From contig NZ_JAEIOJ010000004.1 of assembly GCF_016464305.1 (NCBI RefSeq), forward strand, positions 496,001 through 560,000: a DNA stretch of 64,000 nucleotides, in the 5' to 3' direction. Positions within the stretch are counted from its first letter, which is position 1. Each line of letters starts with the position of its first letter. This DNA comes from Umezawaea beigongshangensis. Lineage in GTDB: Bacteria > Actinomycetota > Actinomycetes > Mycobacteriales > Pseudonocardiaceae. Shown one piece after another: positions 50,581-59,128 of the stretch. The notes beneath the pieces were generated by a model, which saw nothing but the letters and a program-made list of their open reading frames with translations, was not told the DNA's origin and made no database searches. A program made the position numbers and the translations under genes.

Positions 50581-53129
50581 CCGCCCGGCAGCGAGGCGAG
50601 GGCGTCGGTGGCGGCCCCGGTGTCCGGGTGGTCCTCGCCGAGCTGGCGGACGCGTCCGGCGACGACCGCGTTCAGCTCCTCCCGCGCACCGGCCGCGTCC
50701 CCGGCGGCCCTGCGCGCCAGGGCGTGCTGGAAGAGGGTCTCCAGGACGTAGGGGTGGTCCTCGCCCAGCGCCAGCCGCTGCTCCTGGAGCAGGGCGGCGA
50801 ACTCGCCGAGCGCGAGGTCGTGCCGCCCGCGGGCCAGCGCGATCCGCGCGAGCAGCACCCTCGTGCCGAAGACCTGGTCGTTGTCCCTGCCGTAGACCCG
50901 CCGCTGCACGGCCAGCAGGTCCTCCAGCTCCTCGGCCGCGCCGTCCGGGTCGTCCTGCTCCAGGCGGACCTTCCCGAGGTGCTGCCGGACGATCAGCGTG
51001 TAGGGGTGCGTCGGTCCCAGGACCCGCTGGCGGATCTGCACGACCTCGCGCCACTGGGTCTCCGCCGCCGCCAGCTCGCCCAGCCTGGCGAGCACCCCGG
51101 CGAGCTGGTTGCGGGTGCTCAGGACGTCGCGGTGGTGCTGGTTCCCGTCGTGGGCGCGCAGCCGTCCCTCCAGCACCTCCTCGAACTCCAGCTTGGCCTC
51201 CGCGAAGTGGCCGAGGTCGCGCAGCACGACGGCGAGCTGGTTGCGGGTGGCCAGCGTCTCCGGGTCGTCGGGCCCCAGCAGCTCGGTCCGCTTCGCGAGC
51301 ACCTCGCGGTACTCGTCGGCGGCCTCGGCCCAGCGGCCGAGGCCGCGCAGCGCGAGTGCGAGGCTGTGCCGGGTGCTGAGGGTGTCCACGTGGTCGGAGC
51401 CGAGCGTGCGCTCCCTGACCTCCAGCACGGACCGGAACTCGCGGACCGCGGGCGTGAACTCGCCGCGCAGCCGGAGCACCCCGGCCAGCCTGCTGCGGCT
51501 GGTGACGGTGTCCGCGTCCTCCTCGCCGAGGTGCTCCCGCTGCGTGGCGAGCACGGTCTCGAACCGCTCCTGCGCCTCGGGCCAGCGCCCCGCGTCGCGG
51601 ACCACCCGCGCGAGGTCGTGCGCGGTGCGCAGCGTCAGGCGGTGCTCGTCGCCGAGCAGTCGGCGGCGCAGGCCGAGCACGCGGTTCAGCTGCTCCTCGG
51701 CCTGCCGGTGCAGACCGCTGCGGTGGACGAACCAGGCCCCGCGGTGCGCCGCGGCCGCCGCGCGCAACGCCGTCGCGCCGTCGTGCTCCGGGTGCGCGGG
51801 GTCGGGGACGACCTCCTCGGCCAGCAGGTGCGTGGCGTGCTCGGAGACCGTGCGCCAGACCGGCCAGGTCCCGCTGTCCTCCGGGTCCAGGTCGCGGGTG
51901 ACGGCGTCCACGACGTCCACGGCGCGGCGGTAGGTCTCGGCGGGGTTCTCGTCGTCCAGGCGGGTGATGGCCTGCACGAGCCGGTGGACGATGACGGCGC
52001 CGCCGGGGGCGATGTCCGTGCGCGGGTAGAACGTGAGCAGGCTGTAGGACGCGAGCAGGGCGAGGTCCTCCCGGACGTCGAGCGCCTCCAGCACGGGCTT
52101 GCCCGCCACGAGCACGGACACCGGCACCAGGTCCGGGCTCAGCCGGGCGAGCACGCCCAGCAGCAGCACCGCGGAGGGCTGGTCCCGCGCGATCCGCTCC
52201 ACCGTCACCTGCCAGGTGCGCCGGACGGCCACGGCCTCGTCGGCGAGCGCCGGAGCCCCTTTGCCGTAGAGGCGGGCGGGCGCGGCGGCCAGCAGCGCGC
52301 GGTACTCGGCGAGCGACGCGCCGATCGAGGCCGTGTAGGCACCGGCCTGCTTGAGGGCCAGCGGGAGGTCCCCCAGCTCCTCGGCCAGCGCGGCGGCCTC
52401 CCGGCGCTCCTGCGCGGTGTCGGGACGCCCGCTCAGGTTCAGCAGGAGTTCGACGCTGGCCGACCGGTCGAGCACGTCCAGCAGGACCGTGCGAACCCCC
52501 AGCTCGTCCCACGCGGGCGTGGCCCGGCGGGTGGTGATCAGGACGTGGCCGCCCGCTCCGGCGGTGCCGACGTGGCTCAGCAGCTCCTGCACGTCGCGCG
52601 GGTCCTCGACGTTGTCCAGGATCAGCAGCCAGTCGCCGTGGTCCTGCAACCACTGCCGCGCCCAGACCGCCGCCGCGCCGTCGTCCGCGAAGGACGCGCC
52701 CCTGGCCGACGCCGCGGGTTCGAGCACGAGCGCCAGGTGCGCCAGGCCCTGCACCACGCTGTTCGGGTCGTCGGCGGTGACCCACGCGACCAGTGCGTAG
52801 TCGGTGTGGTGCAGCCAGGCGTAGTGCAGCGCCAGTGTCGTCTTGCCGACGCCGCCGAGCCCGTGCACGGCCTGCTGGCCGATGGCCGTGCCGCCGCTGT
52901 CGAGCAGCGACCGCCGCAGCGCGGCCAGCTCCTCCTCCCGGCCGAACAGCGCGGTCTTCGGGGTGACCGGCACCTGCCACGGGTGCTTCGGCGGCGGGAC
53001 CTCGCTCGGGTGCCGCGGGCCCTGGACGTGGAAGTCGTCCCCCACGTGGATGTGGCTGTTGGTCACGTCGCGGGCGGCGAACGAGCCGTCGCCCGCGGCG
53101 GTGACGTTCCCCGGCCCGGTCGCGGTCAC
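50577..53129 (-). CDS. STAND NTPase (NB-ARC) with TPR repeats and N-terminal amyloid-like signalling motif
   Basis: 850 residues from GTG 53129, overlapping the stop of the small upstream gene by 4 bases. Residues 13-32 are a short motif (GDGSFAARDVTNSHIHVGDD) that repeats the C-terminus of that upstream protein. The NB-ARC domain has VHGLGGVGKTTL (P-loop 90-98), Walker B WLLILDN near 167-173, LITTRRATPAW (sensor 1) and ELGDLPLALKQAG (GLPL-like). From about 450 to 835 lie some nine tetratricopeptide units of 42 residues of the kinesin-light-chain type (blocks such as LGPDDPETLATRNQLAVVL). It resembles NLR-like sensors: TPRs sense, the NTPase oligomerises, and the N-terminal motif templates the partner. 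Confidence 0.9.
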   Translation of the reverse strand: MTATGPGNVTAAGDGSFAARDVTNSHIHVGDDFHVQGPRHPSEVPPPKHPWQVPVTPKTALFGREEELAALRRSLLDSGGTAIGQQAVHGLGGVGKTTLALHYAWLHHTDYALVAWVTADDPNSVVQGLAHLALVLEPAASARGASFADDGAAAVWARQWLQDHGDWLLILDNVEDPRDVQELLSHVGTAGAGGHVLITTRRATPAWDELGVRTVLLDVLDRSASVELLLNLSGRPDTAQERREAAALAEELGDLPLALKQAGAYTASIGASLAEYRALLAAAPARLYGKGAPALADEAVAVRRTWQVTVERIARDQPSAVLLLGVLARLSPDLVPVSVLVAGKPVLEALDVREDLALLASYSLLTFYPRTDIAPGGAVIVHRLVQAITRLDDENPAETYRRAVDVVDAVTRDLDPEDSGTWPVWRTVSEHATHLLAEEVVPDPAHPEHDGATALRAAAAAHRGAWFVHRSGLHRQAEEQLNRVLGLRRRLLGDEHRLTLRTAHDLARVVRDAGRWPEAQERFETVLATQREHLGEEDADTVTSRSRLAGVLRLRGEFTPAVREFRSVLEVRERTLGSDHVDTLSTRHSLALALRGLGRWAEAADEYREVLAKRTELLGPDDPETLATRNQLAVVLRDLGHFAEAKLEFEEVLEGRLRAHDGNQHHRDVLSTRNQLAGVLARLGELAAAETQWREVVQIRQRVLGPTHPYTLIVRQHLGKVRLEQDDPDGAAEELEDLLAVQRRVYGRDNDQVFGTRVLLARIALARGRHDLALGEFAALLQEQRLALGEDHPYVLETLFQHALARRAAGDAAGAREELNAVVAGRVRQLGEDHPDTGAATDALASLPGG

Positions 53130-53200
53130 GTGGTCGTGTGGTTGTCGCCGACGTGGACGTGACTGCCGCTGACGTCGCGGGCGGCGAAGGACCGCTCGCC
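53034..53200 (-). other. Pair of matching amyloid-signalling-like motifs in adjacent proteins
   Basis: Codons 113-132 of the small protein (53141-53200) and codons 13-32 of the STAND NTPase (53034-53093) encode GERSFAARDVSGSHVHVGDN and GDGSFAARDVTNSHIHVGDD, 14 of 20 identical. DNA identity is highest over TTCGCCGCCCGCGACGT. One is C-terminal in its protein, the other N-terminal. This is the layout of bacterial amyloid signalling sequences (BASS), by which an NLR seeds its effector. Confidence 0.7.
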
Positions 53201-53536
53201 GATCGCGGCGATGACCACGCCCTCGGTGCGCAGCACGCCCGTGAGGTCCTCGCGCAGCTCGGGGTCCTGCTTGAGCAGCTTCCTCACCTGGAGCAGCAGG
53301 TCGTCCCGGTTGTCCTGCTCCTCGGGGTTCTCCGCCAGGTCGACCATCGCGTCCTCCACCCGCCGGGAGGCGTCGCCGCGGGAGAGCAGCTTGCGCAGGA
53401 GTTCCTTGCCCAGCCCCACCGATCCCTCCGCCGCGGCGTCGACGGTGTCGTCGCGGACCCTCTCCAGGACGGCCGCGCCGTAGGTCGTGGCGAGTGCTCC
53501 CAGGTACGGAACGACGGTGGCGGCGAGATCGTCCAT
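53126..53536 (-). CDS. Small helical protein with C-terminal amyloid-like motif, candidate effector partner of the STAND NTPase
   Basis: 136 residues. Residues 1-105 are predicted helical (ATVVPYLGALATTYGAAVLE, GLGKELLRKLLSRGDASRRV, RDDLLLQVRKLLKQDPELRE). No catalytic motif or clear membrane helix is seen, though the first helix is fairly hydrophobic. Residues 113-132 form the motif shared with the N-terminus of the STAND NTPase encoded 4 bases into its 3' end. In known BASS systems, effectors of this size carry an N-terminal helical (Bell-type) cell-death domain and a C-terminal motif. I infer that role here. No homologue is recognised by name. Confidence 0.75.
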   Translation of the reverse strand: MDDLAATVVPYLGALATTYGAAVLERVRDDTVDAAAEGSVGLGKELLRKLLSRGDASRRVEDAMVDLAENPEEQDNRDDLLLQVRKLLKQDPELREDLTGVLRTEGVVIAAIGERSFAARDVSGSHVHVGDNHTTT

Positions 53537-53691
53537 CGGTTGTCCTCAGCGGTCGGTGATGATCGACTGATCGAGGCTAGCGGAGGAGAGCGCCGGAAAA
53601 GGGGACAGTTCTCGATCGTGCGCGCACGGCACGGGTTCGTCCAGCATCCTTCCGGGTGTCGTCCTGCGGTTCGGGAGAGCGGGGGGTTCGG

Positions 53692-54510
53692 GTGCCGGAG
53701 ATCGTCGTGGTCGAGCGAGCGCTGGTCGGCGCCGTGTCCGAGGCCGAGTGCGCCGACGTGCTGGTGCTCGCGCCGCGGGTGGCGGGCGTGGTCGACGGCG
53801 CCACCGCCAAGCCGTGGGACGACCCTGGCGGGCCGGACGGGCGGACGATCGCCCTGACCGCGGCGGCGCGGCTCGCCGCCCTGGACCCGGCCACCACCGC
53901 GCAGGAGGCGGTGCGGGCCGTCACCGGGGACGTCGGCCGTCTCCTGGACGCCGCCGGGATCGGCCGGGGAGCGGGGTCCGCCGCCTCCTTCGCCGTCGTC
54001 CACCTCGGCAGCCGACAGGTGTGGCGGGTCGGCGAGGCGCACGTCCTGGTGAACGGCCGCGCGATCCCCGAGCGGCCCACCGGGGAGGACGTCGTCGCCC
54101 GCGCGCGTGCCCTCGTGCTGCGCTCGGAGCTGGACGCCGGGGCCGAGGTGGAGCGGCTCAGGGCGGACGACCCTGGCAGGGCGGCGGTGCAGCCGCTGCT
54201 GCGCGCGCTGGTCGGGCTGCGGAACCGCCCGGTGGCCGGGTACCGCAACGCCGCCGTCGACGGCGGGGACGTGCCGCCGGGGTTCGTGGACGTCGTGGAC
54301 CTGCCGGACGAGCGGTGCGAGGTGGTGATCGCCAGCGACGGGTACCCGGCCGCCGCGCCGAGCCTGGCCGAGGCCGAGAGGCTGCTGGCGGAACGGCTGG
54401 CCGCCGACCCGCTGATGATCGACGAGCCCCCGGCGACCAAGGGGTGGGCGCCGGGGAAGCGGTCCTTCGACGACCGGAGCTACCTGCGGGTCGTCGTGCC
54501 CAGGGGGTAG
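53692..54510 (+). CDS. PP2C-like protein phosphatase domain protein
   Basis: 272 residues from GTG 53692 with a GGGGGG stretch upstream. The PP2C pattern of metal-binding acids is visible: VVDGATAK with D35-G36, SAASFAVVHLGSRQVWRVG (the central beta strands), ASDGYPAAAP with D216-G217, and SFDDRSYLRVVV with D260-D261. The length is that of a single catalytic domain without sensor or membrane part. Sequence is far from the housekeeping PstP type, in keeping with accessory PP2Cs found in conflict systems. It is divergent from the effector/STAND pair and overlaps the convergent 2H phosphoesterase gene by 31 bases. Confidence 0.8.
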   Translation: MPEIVVVERALVGAVSEAECADVLVLAPRVAGVVDGATAKPWDDPGGPDGRTIALTAAARLAALDPATTAQEAVRAVTGDVGRLLDAAGIGRGAGSAASFAVVHLGSRQVWRVGEAHVLVNGRAIPERPTGEDVVARARALVLRSELDAGAEVERLRADDPGRAAVQPLLRALVGLRNRPVAGYRNAAVDGGDVPPGFVDVVDLPDERCEVVIASDGYPAAAPSLAEAERLLAERLAADPLMIDEPPATKGWAPGKRSFDDRSYLRVVVPRG

Positions 54511-55097
54511 TCGCGCAGGTGGTCGTGGGCCAGCATCGGCAGGACGTTCTCGCGGACGAGCCGGAACGAGCGGACGGTCTCGGCCGGACCTGGGCCGATG
54601 CCCCCGGCGTACCGCGCGAGGTCGTCGAGGTCCACCGCCTCCCGGTACCGCGCGATGGTCGCGTGCACGATGCGCGGCGCCGGTTTGGTGCCCGGCGGCA
54701 GCTCGACGGCGGCCGTGAACGCCTTCCTGATGCTCGCGAACGACCCGTCGTCGCGTCCCCTGACGATGATCGCCCGCTCGCTCACCACGACCTCGTCGAA
54801 CCGCACCTCGACCGGTGAGCGCCCGGCCACAACGGCGGCGAGCGCCCGGTCGCACTCCGGGAACACGCGCTCGAACAGCCGGTGCGGGTCCTCCTCGTAC
54901 GTCACGAGCGGCGCGATCCAGTCCAGCAGCGTGATGTGCAGCGAGTGCGCCGGGGCGAGCCACAGCGCACCGGGGAGCCGCGCGTCCAGCAGCGCCTGGA
55001 GACCGCGCACGGCGTCCTGAGCGGCCGGTGAGAGCGCGGCGTTCACCAGGTAGCCGACGGCGTCCCTGCCGATGGTGTCGTCGGGCACACTGCGCAC
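54480..55097 (-). CDS. 2H phosphoesterase superfamily protein (2'-5' RNA ligase-like)
   Basis: 205 residues from GTG 55097. Two HxT motifs about 90 residues apart, SLHITLL (H54, T56) and VHATIARY (H145, T147), are the catalytic pair of 2H phosphoesterases (LigT, CPDases, AKAP18-like). They cleave cyclic phosphates or 2'-5' linkages. The spacing is normal and both motifs are intact. No signal peptide. Its 3' end overlaps the PP2C gene by 31 bases on the opposite strand. In phage and defence biology, 2H enzymes destroy cyclic-oligonucleotide messengers or process RNA ends. Which applies here is not known. Confidence 0.85.
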   Translation of the reverse strand: MRSVPDDTIGRDAVGYLVNAALSPAAQDAVRGLQALLDARLPGALWLAPAHSLHITLLDWIAPLVTYEEDPHRLFERVFPECDRALAAVVAGRSPVEVRFDEVVVSERAIIVRGRDDGSFASIRKAFTAAVELPPGTKPAPRIVHATIARYREAVDLDDLARYAGGIGPGPAETVRSFRLVRENVLPMLAHDHLRDYPLGTTTRR

Positions 55098-55154
55098 GAC
55101 ACGACCCTAATCCCCCGAACGTGTCGGCAGCGGGCGGGGCGGGCCCCGGCTGCC

Positions 55155-55160
55155 TAGCGT
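55155..55160 (+). promoter_or_regulatory. -10 element TAGCGT deciding a leaderless start
   Basis: TAGCGT is followed by 7 bases and the GTG at 55168. The in-frame GTG at 55159 would overlap this hexamer, so the later start is preferred. Confidence 0.5.
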
Positions 55161-55167
55161 GCCGGGG

Positions 55168-55374
55168 GTGGAACCGAAGAGCTGGCGGGTGCCGTGCACC
55201 GACGCGACCGGCCGGGACCGGGAGGCCCGCGTGACCCTCCGGGACGACCGCATCGACGTCGTGTTCCCCGCCCCCGGCACGGGGTCGTTCCGCGGCTCGC
55301 AGGCCAGCAGGCTCGCCATCGTGCTCAACGAGGCCCTGCACGAGCTGCACGAGCGGGAGCGCCCGGCGCGCTGA
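55168..55374 (+). CDS. Small conserved-type hypothetical protein, 68 aa
   Basis: 68 residues from GTG 55168. The sequence reads like a compact beta-beta-alpha unit: [20 protein letters not shown], then [11 protein letters not shown], then a C-terminal helix [21 protein letters not shown] do not recognise a family, though small proteins of this look occur next to many actinomycete operons. It lies 27 bases before cobC and may be co-transcribed with it, although a -10 for cobC lies between. Confidence 0.65.
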   Translation: MEPKSWRVPCTDATGRDREARVTLRDDRIDVVFPAPGTGSFRGSQASRLAIVLNEALHELHERERPAR

Positions 55375-55387
55375 TCCCGCACCCGCC

Positions 55388-55393
55388 TAGAAT
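55388..55393 (+). promoter_or_regulatory. -10 element TAGAAT of the cobC operon
   Basis: TAGAAT lies 8 bases before the ATG of cobC at 55402, so the operon message is probably leaderless. No -35 recognised. Confidence 0.55.
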
Positions 55394-55401
55394 TCCGCCC
55401 G

Positions 55402-56457
55402 ATGACCAGCCAGGACTCCTCGCGCGCCCTCCTGCGGCACCACGGAGACGTCGACGCCGCTCCGGGGCTCGTGGACTTCGCGGTGAACGTGCGCTCCCCG
55501 CGCCCGCCGGCCTGGCTGCGCGACCGGCTCGCCGCCGCGCTCGACGGGCTCGGCTCCTACCCCGCCGCCGCGGCCGACGAGACCGCCCGCCGGACCGTCG
55601 CCGACCGGCACGGGCGACGGCCGGACGAGGTGGTCGTGCTGTCCGGCGCGGCCGAGGGCTTCGCGCTGCTGCCGGTGCTGCGGCCGTCGCTCGCGGCGCT
55701 GGTCCACCCCTCGTTCACCGAGCCGGAGGTCGCCCTGCTCGACGCGGGCGTGCCCGTGCGGCACGTGCTGCTCGACCCGGCCGACGGCTACGCCCTGCGG
55801 CCGGAGCTGGTGCCCGACGACGCCGATCTCGTCGTCCTCGGCAACCCCACCAACCCGACGTCCGTGCTGCACCCGGCCGAGGTGGTCCGCTCGCTGGCCA
55901 GACCCGGCCGGGTGGTGCTCGTCGACGAGGCGTTCATGGACGCCGTGCCCGGCGAGCCCGAGTCCCTGGCCGCCGAGCGCGTCCCCGGCCTGCTGGTGCT
56001 GCGCAGCCTCACCAAGGCGTGGGGCCTCGCCGGGCTGCGCGCCGGGTACCTGCTCGGCGAACCCGGCCTGCTCGCGCGGCTGTGCGCGCACCGGCCGCGG
56101 TGGCCGGTCGGCAGCCTCGTGCTGGAGGCCGTGACGGCGTGCTGCGAACCCGCGGCGACCGCGTCCGCCGAGGTCTTCGCGGCCGAGCACGCCGAGCACG
56201 CCGCGCACGCGGTCCGCGCGCTGCGGGACGTGCCCGGCGTCGAGCTGGTCACCGAGCCGCGGGCGCCGTTCCTGCTGCTGCGGGTGCGCGACGGCGAGGC
56301 CGTGCGCGCGGCGCTGCGGGACGACGGGATCGCGGTGCGCCGCTGCGACACGTTCCCCGGACTCGACGCCGACCACCTGAGGGTCGCGCTGCGGCCCCCG
56401 GAGGAGTTCGACGTGCTGGTGAAGGCCCTGAGCGCAGCAGTGGAGGAGAACCCGTGA
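55402..56457 (+). CDS. cobC: CobC-type aminotransferase-fold enzyme of cobalamin synthesis (Rv2231c-like)
   Basis: 351 residues from ATG 55402. A class I/II PLP fold: [53 protein letters not shown] (substrate and PLP Asn), VLVDEAFMD and the Schiff-base Lys in [15 protein letters not shown]. It is the histidinol-phosphate-aminotransferase-like CobC/CobD group that supplies aminopropanol phosphate from threonine phosphate. Together with cobD 11 kb upstream it belongs to late B12 assembly. It leads a four-gene operon in which every junction is a GTGA overlap, the same order as Rv2231c to Rv2228c. Confidence 0.93.
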   Translation: MTSQDSSRALLRHHGDVDAAPGLVDFAVNVRSPRPPAWLRDRLAAALDGLGSYPAAAADETARRTVADRHGRRPDEVVVLSGAAEGFALLPVLRPSLAALVHPSFTEPEVALLDAGVPVRHVLLDPADGYALRPELVPDDADLVVLGNPTNPTSVLHPAEVVRSLARPGRVVLVDEAFMDAVPGEPESLAAERVPGLLVLRSLTKAWGLAGLRAGYLLGEPGLLARLCAHRPRWPVGSLVLEAVTACCEPAATASAEVFAAEHAEHAAHAVRALRDVPGVELVTEPRAPFLLLRVRDGEAVRAALRDDGIAVRRCDTFPGLDADHLRVALRPPEEFDVLVKALSAAVEENP

Positions 56458-57293
56458 GCCCGACCCTCGGCGACGTCGTCGCCGCGCTGGAGGCGGTCTA
56501 CCCGCCGGCCACCGCCGAGTCCTGGGATGCCGTCGGCCTCGTCTGCGGCGACCCGGCCGACGAGGTGAGCAGGGTGCTGTTCTGCGTCGACCCGGTGGAG
56601 GAGACCGTCGAGGAGGCACTGCGCGCCGGCGCTCAGCTGATCGTCGCCCACCACCCGCTGCTGCTGCGCGGCGTGCACGGCGTGCCCGCGAACGACCCCA
56701 AGGGCGCCCTCGTGCACCGGCTCGTCCGGGCGGGCGCCGGGCTGCTCTGCGCGCACACCAACGCCGACTCCGCCAACCCCGGCGTCTCCGACGCGCTCGC
56801 CGCCGCCATCGGCCTCACCGTCACCGGGGCGCTCGTGCCGAACGCCGACGCCCCCGGCACCGGCATCGGCCGGGTCGGCGAGCTGGCCGAGGCCGAACCG
56901 CTGCGGACCTTCGTCCAGCGCGTCGCCGACGCGCTGCCGCCGACCGCGTGGGGCGTGCGCGCCGGGGGAGACCCCGAGCGGCCGATCCGCCGCGTGGCCG
57001 TGTGCGGCGGCGCGGGCGACGGCTACCTGACCGCCGCCACCGCCGCCGGGGTGGACGCCTACGTCACCGCCGACCTGCGCCACCACCCGGCCGGTGAGCA
57101 CCTCGCCCGCGGCCCGCGCGTGCCCGCGCTCGTCGACGTCGCCCACTGGGCCAGCGAGCAGCCGTGGTGCGAGCAGGCGGCCGACGTCGTGCGGCGGGCC
57201 TTCGGCGGTACGGTCGACACCCTCGTCTCCACCAGCCGGACAGATCCGTGGACCGTTGCTGCGACGAGCCGGAACACAGGAGGACCCGCGTGA
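56454..57293 (+). CDS. Nif3-like dinuclear metal centre protein
   Basis: 279 residues from GTG 56454 overlapping the cobC stop. NIF3/YqfO signatures: [46 protein letters not shown] with the metal-binding His pair, and [20 protein letters not shown]. Later blocks are [12 protein letters not shown] and [17 protein letters not shown], followed by DVAHWASEQ with the last ligands. Family members form hexameric toroids with a di-metal site; the reaction is still uncertain (GTP cyclohydrolase 1 type 2-like naming is historical). Equivalent of Rv2230c. The next gene overlaps by 4 bases. Confidence 0.93.
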   Translation: MSPTLGDVVAALEAVYPPATAESWDAVGLVCGDPADEVSRVLFCVDPVEETVEEALRAGAQLIVAHHPLLLRGVHGVPANDPKGALVHRLVRAGAGLLCAHTNADSANPGVSDALAAAIGLTVTGALVPNADAPGTGIGRVGELAEAEPLRTFVQRVADALPPTAWGVRAGGDPERPIRRVAVCGGAGDGYLTAATAAGVDAYVTADLRHHPAGEHLARGPRVPALVDVAHWASEQPWCEQAADVVRRAFGGTVDTLVSTSRTDPWTVAATSRNTGGPA

Positions 57294-58027
57294 AAGCCGA
57301 CCCCGCCGTGCAGCGCCGGTTGCTCGACCTCGCCGAGGTCGACGCCGAGCTGGCGCGCGTCACCCACCGACGCCGCACGCTGCCCGAGATCGCCCAGATC
57401 GCCGAGGCCGAGAAGCAGGTCCAGGTCAAGCAGGACGCGCTGGTCACCGTCGAGACCGCGCTGGGCGACCTCGACCGGGACGTGAAGCGCCAGGAGACCG
57501 AGATCGACCAGGTGCGCGCCCGCGAGGACCGCGACCGCAAGCTGCTCCAGGGCGGCACCGTCGGCGCGAAGCAGCTGTCGGACCTGGAGCACGAGCTGGC
57601 GACGCTGGAGCGTCGGCAGGGCGTGCTGGAGGACGACCTGCTGGAGCTGATGGAGCGCCGCGAGGCCGTCGAGGCCGACGTGCAGCACGGCCGCGTCGAG
57701 CTGGACAAGGCGCAGCAGGCCATCGCCGAGGCCGCGCACCGGCGCGACGAGGTGTTCGCCGACCTCGACCAGCAGGAGGCCAAGCGCATCGCCGACCGCA
57801 AGCGCATGGCCGAGCAGTTCCCGGCCGACCTGCTCGCCCTCTACGACCGCGTCCGCGCCCACAAGGGCATCGGCGCCGGTCTGGTGCGCAGCCGCCGCTG
57901 CGGCGCGTGCCGCATCGAGATGGACCGCACCGCGCTGGGCAAGGTCCGCGACGCGGCGGCCGACGACGTGGTCCAGTGCGAGGAGTGCGACGCCATCATG
58001 GTGCGCACGGGAGAATCGGGCCTGTGA
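57290..58027 (+). CDS. Coiled-coil zinc-ribbon protein (CT398/Rv2229c-like)
   Basis: 245 residues from GTG 57290 with AGGAGG 6 bases before it, the strongest ribosome binding site of the operon. Residues 1-170 form a long helical hairpin with heptads ([40 protein letters not shown]). The C-terminal zinc ribbon has [10 protein letters not shown] and later VQCEECDAI (four Cys). The fold is that of chlamydial CT398 and H. pylori HP0958, which bind protein or RNA partners. Its role in actinobacteria is unknown but it is always coupled to the RNase H gene that follows. Confidence 0.92.
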   Translation: MKADPAVQRRLLDLAEVDAELARVTHRRRTLPEIAQIAEAEKQVQVKQDALVTVETALGDLDRDVKRQETEIDQVRAREDRDRKLLQGGTVGAKQLSDLEHELATLERRQGVLEDDLLELMERREAVEADVQHGRVELDKAQQAIAEAAHRRDEVFADLDQQEAKRIADRKRMAEQFPADLLALYDRVRAHKGIGAGLVRSRRCGACRIEMDRTALGKVRDAAADDVVQCEECDAIMVRTGESGL

Positions 58028-59124
58028 CGCGGCGGGTCGTCGTCGAGGCGGACGGCGGGTCGCGGGGCAACCCCGGCCCCGCCGGGTACGGCGCGGTCGT
58101 GAAGGACGCGGTGACGGGCGCGGTGCTGGCCGAGCGGTTCGCCGGGATCGGCCACGCCACCAACAACGTCGCGGAGTACCAGGGCCTCGTCGCCGGGCTC
58201 CGCGCCGCGGGCGAGCTGGACGCCGACACCGTCGACGTGCGGATGGACTCCAAGCTCGTCGTCGAGCAGATGTCGGGTCGCTGGAAGATCAAGCACCCGT
58301 CGATGCAGCCGCTCGCCCTGGAGGCGCGCGACCTGGCGAAGCGGTTCTCGCGCGTGACCTACGAGTGGATTCCGCGCGCGCAGAACTCGCACGCCGACCG
58401 CCTCGCCAACCGGGCGATGGACGAGCAGGCGGAGGGCGGTTCCACGACGCCGTCCGCTTCCCCGGCCGCCCGCGAGCAGGCCCCGCCGTCGTCGTGGACG
58501 GGGGCGTCCGGCACGCCCACCCGGCTGCACCTGCTGCGCCACGGCCAGACCGAGCTGTCCGTGCAGCGCCGCTACTCCGGGCGCGGCAACCCGGCCCTGA
58601 CCGACACCGGGCTGAGCCAGGCCGAGGCCGCGGCGAAGCGGCTGGCCGCCCTGCCGGACGTCGCCGCGATCGTCACCTCACCGCTGGAGCGCGCCCGCAG
58701 GACAGCCGAGGCGGTCGCCGCGACCACCGGGGCCGAGATCGTCGTGCACGAGGGCCTGATCGAGACGGACTTCGGCGCCTGGGAGGGCCTGACGTTCACC
58801 GAGGCCGCGGAGCGCGACCCGGACCTGCACCGGCGCTGGCTGTCCGACACGTCGATCGCCCCGCCGGACGGCGAGAGCTTCGACGAGGTGCACCGGCGGG
58901 TGCGCCGCGCCCGCAACGACGTGATCACCCGCTACGGCGGTGGCGACGTCGTCCTGGTCAGCCACGTCACGCCGATCAAGACCCTGCTGCGCATGGCGCT
59001 CGACGTGGGCCCGTCACTGCTGTTCCGCCTGCACCTGGACCTGGCGTCCCTGTCGACCGCCGAGTTCTACCCCGACGGCCACGCCAGCGTCCGCCTGGTC
59101 AACGACACCTCCCACCTCCCCTGA
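58024..59124 (+). CDS. Bifunctional RNase HI / histidine phosphatase (Rv2228c-like)
   Basis: 366 residues from GTG 58024, overlapping the previous stop. The N-terminal RNase HI domain (about 1-135) has VEADGGSRGNPGPAGYGAVV with the first catalytic Asp, NNVAEYQGLVAGL with Glu, RMDSKLVVEQM with Asp and NSHADRLAN with the last Asp. A linker of about 35 residues rich in Ser, Pro and Ala joins a phosphoglycerate-mutase-type domain: LLRHGQTE (RHG), LTDTGLSQAE, TSPLERARRTAEA, and LVSHVTPIKTLL with the second His. In M. tuberculosis the equivalent fusion has RNase H activity and an alpha-ribazole phosphatase-like (CobC) domain, which fits the B12 genes alongside. Confidence 0.95.
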   Translation: MTRRVVVEADGGSRGNPGPAGYGAVVKDAVTGAVLAERFAGIGHATNNVAEYQGLVAGLRAAGELDADTVDVRMDSKLVVEQMSGRWKIKHPSMQPLALEARDLAKRFSRVTYEWIPRAQNSHADRLANRAMDEQAEGGSTTPSASPAAREQAPPSSWTGASGTPTRLHLLRHGQTELSVQRRYSGRGNPALTDTGLSQAEAAAKRLAALPDVAAIVTSPLERARRTAEAVAATTGAEIVVHEGLIETDFGAWEGLTFTEAAERDPDLHRRWLSDTSIAPPDGESFDEVHRRVRRARNDVITRYGGGDVVLVSHVTPIKTLLRMALDVGPSLLFRLHLDLASLSTAEFYPDGHASVRLVNDTSHLP

Positions 59125-59128
59125 CCCC

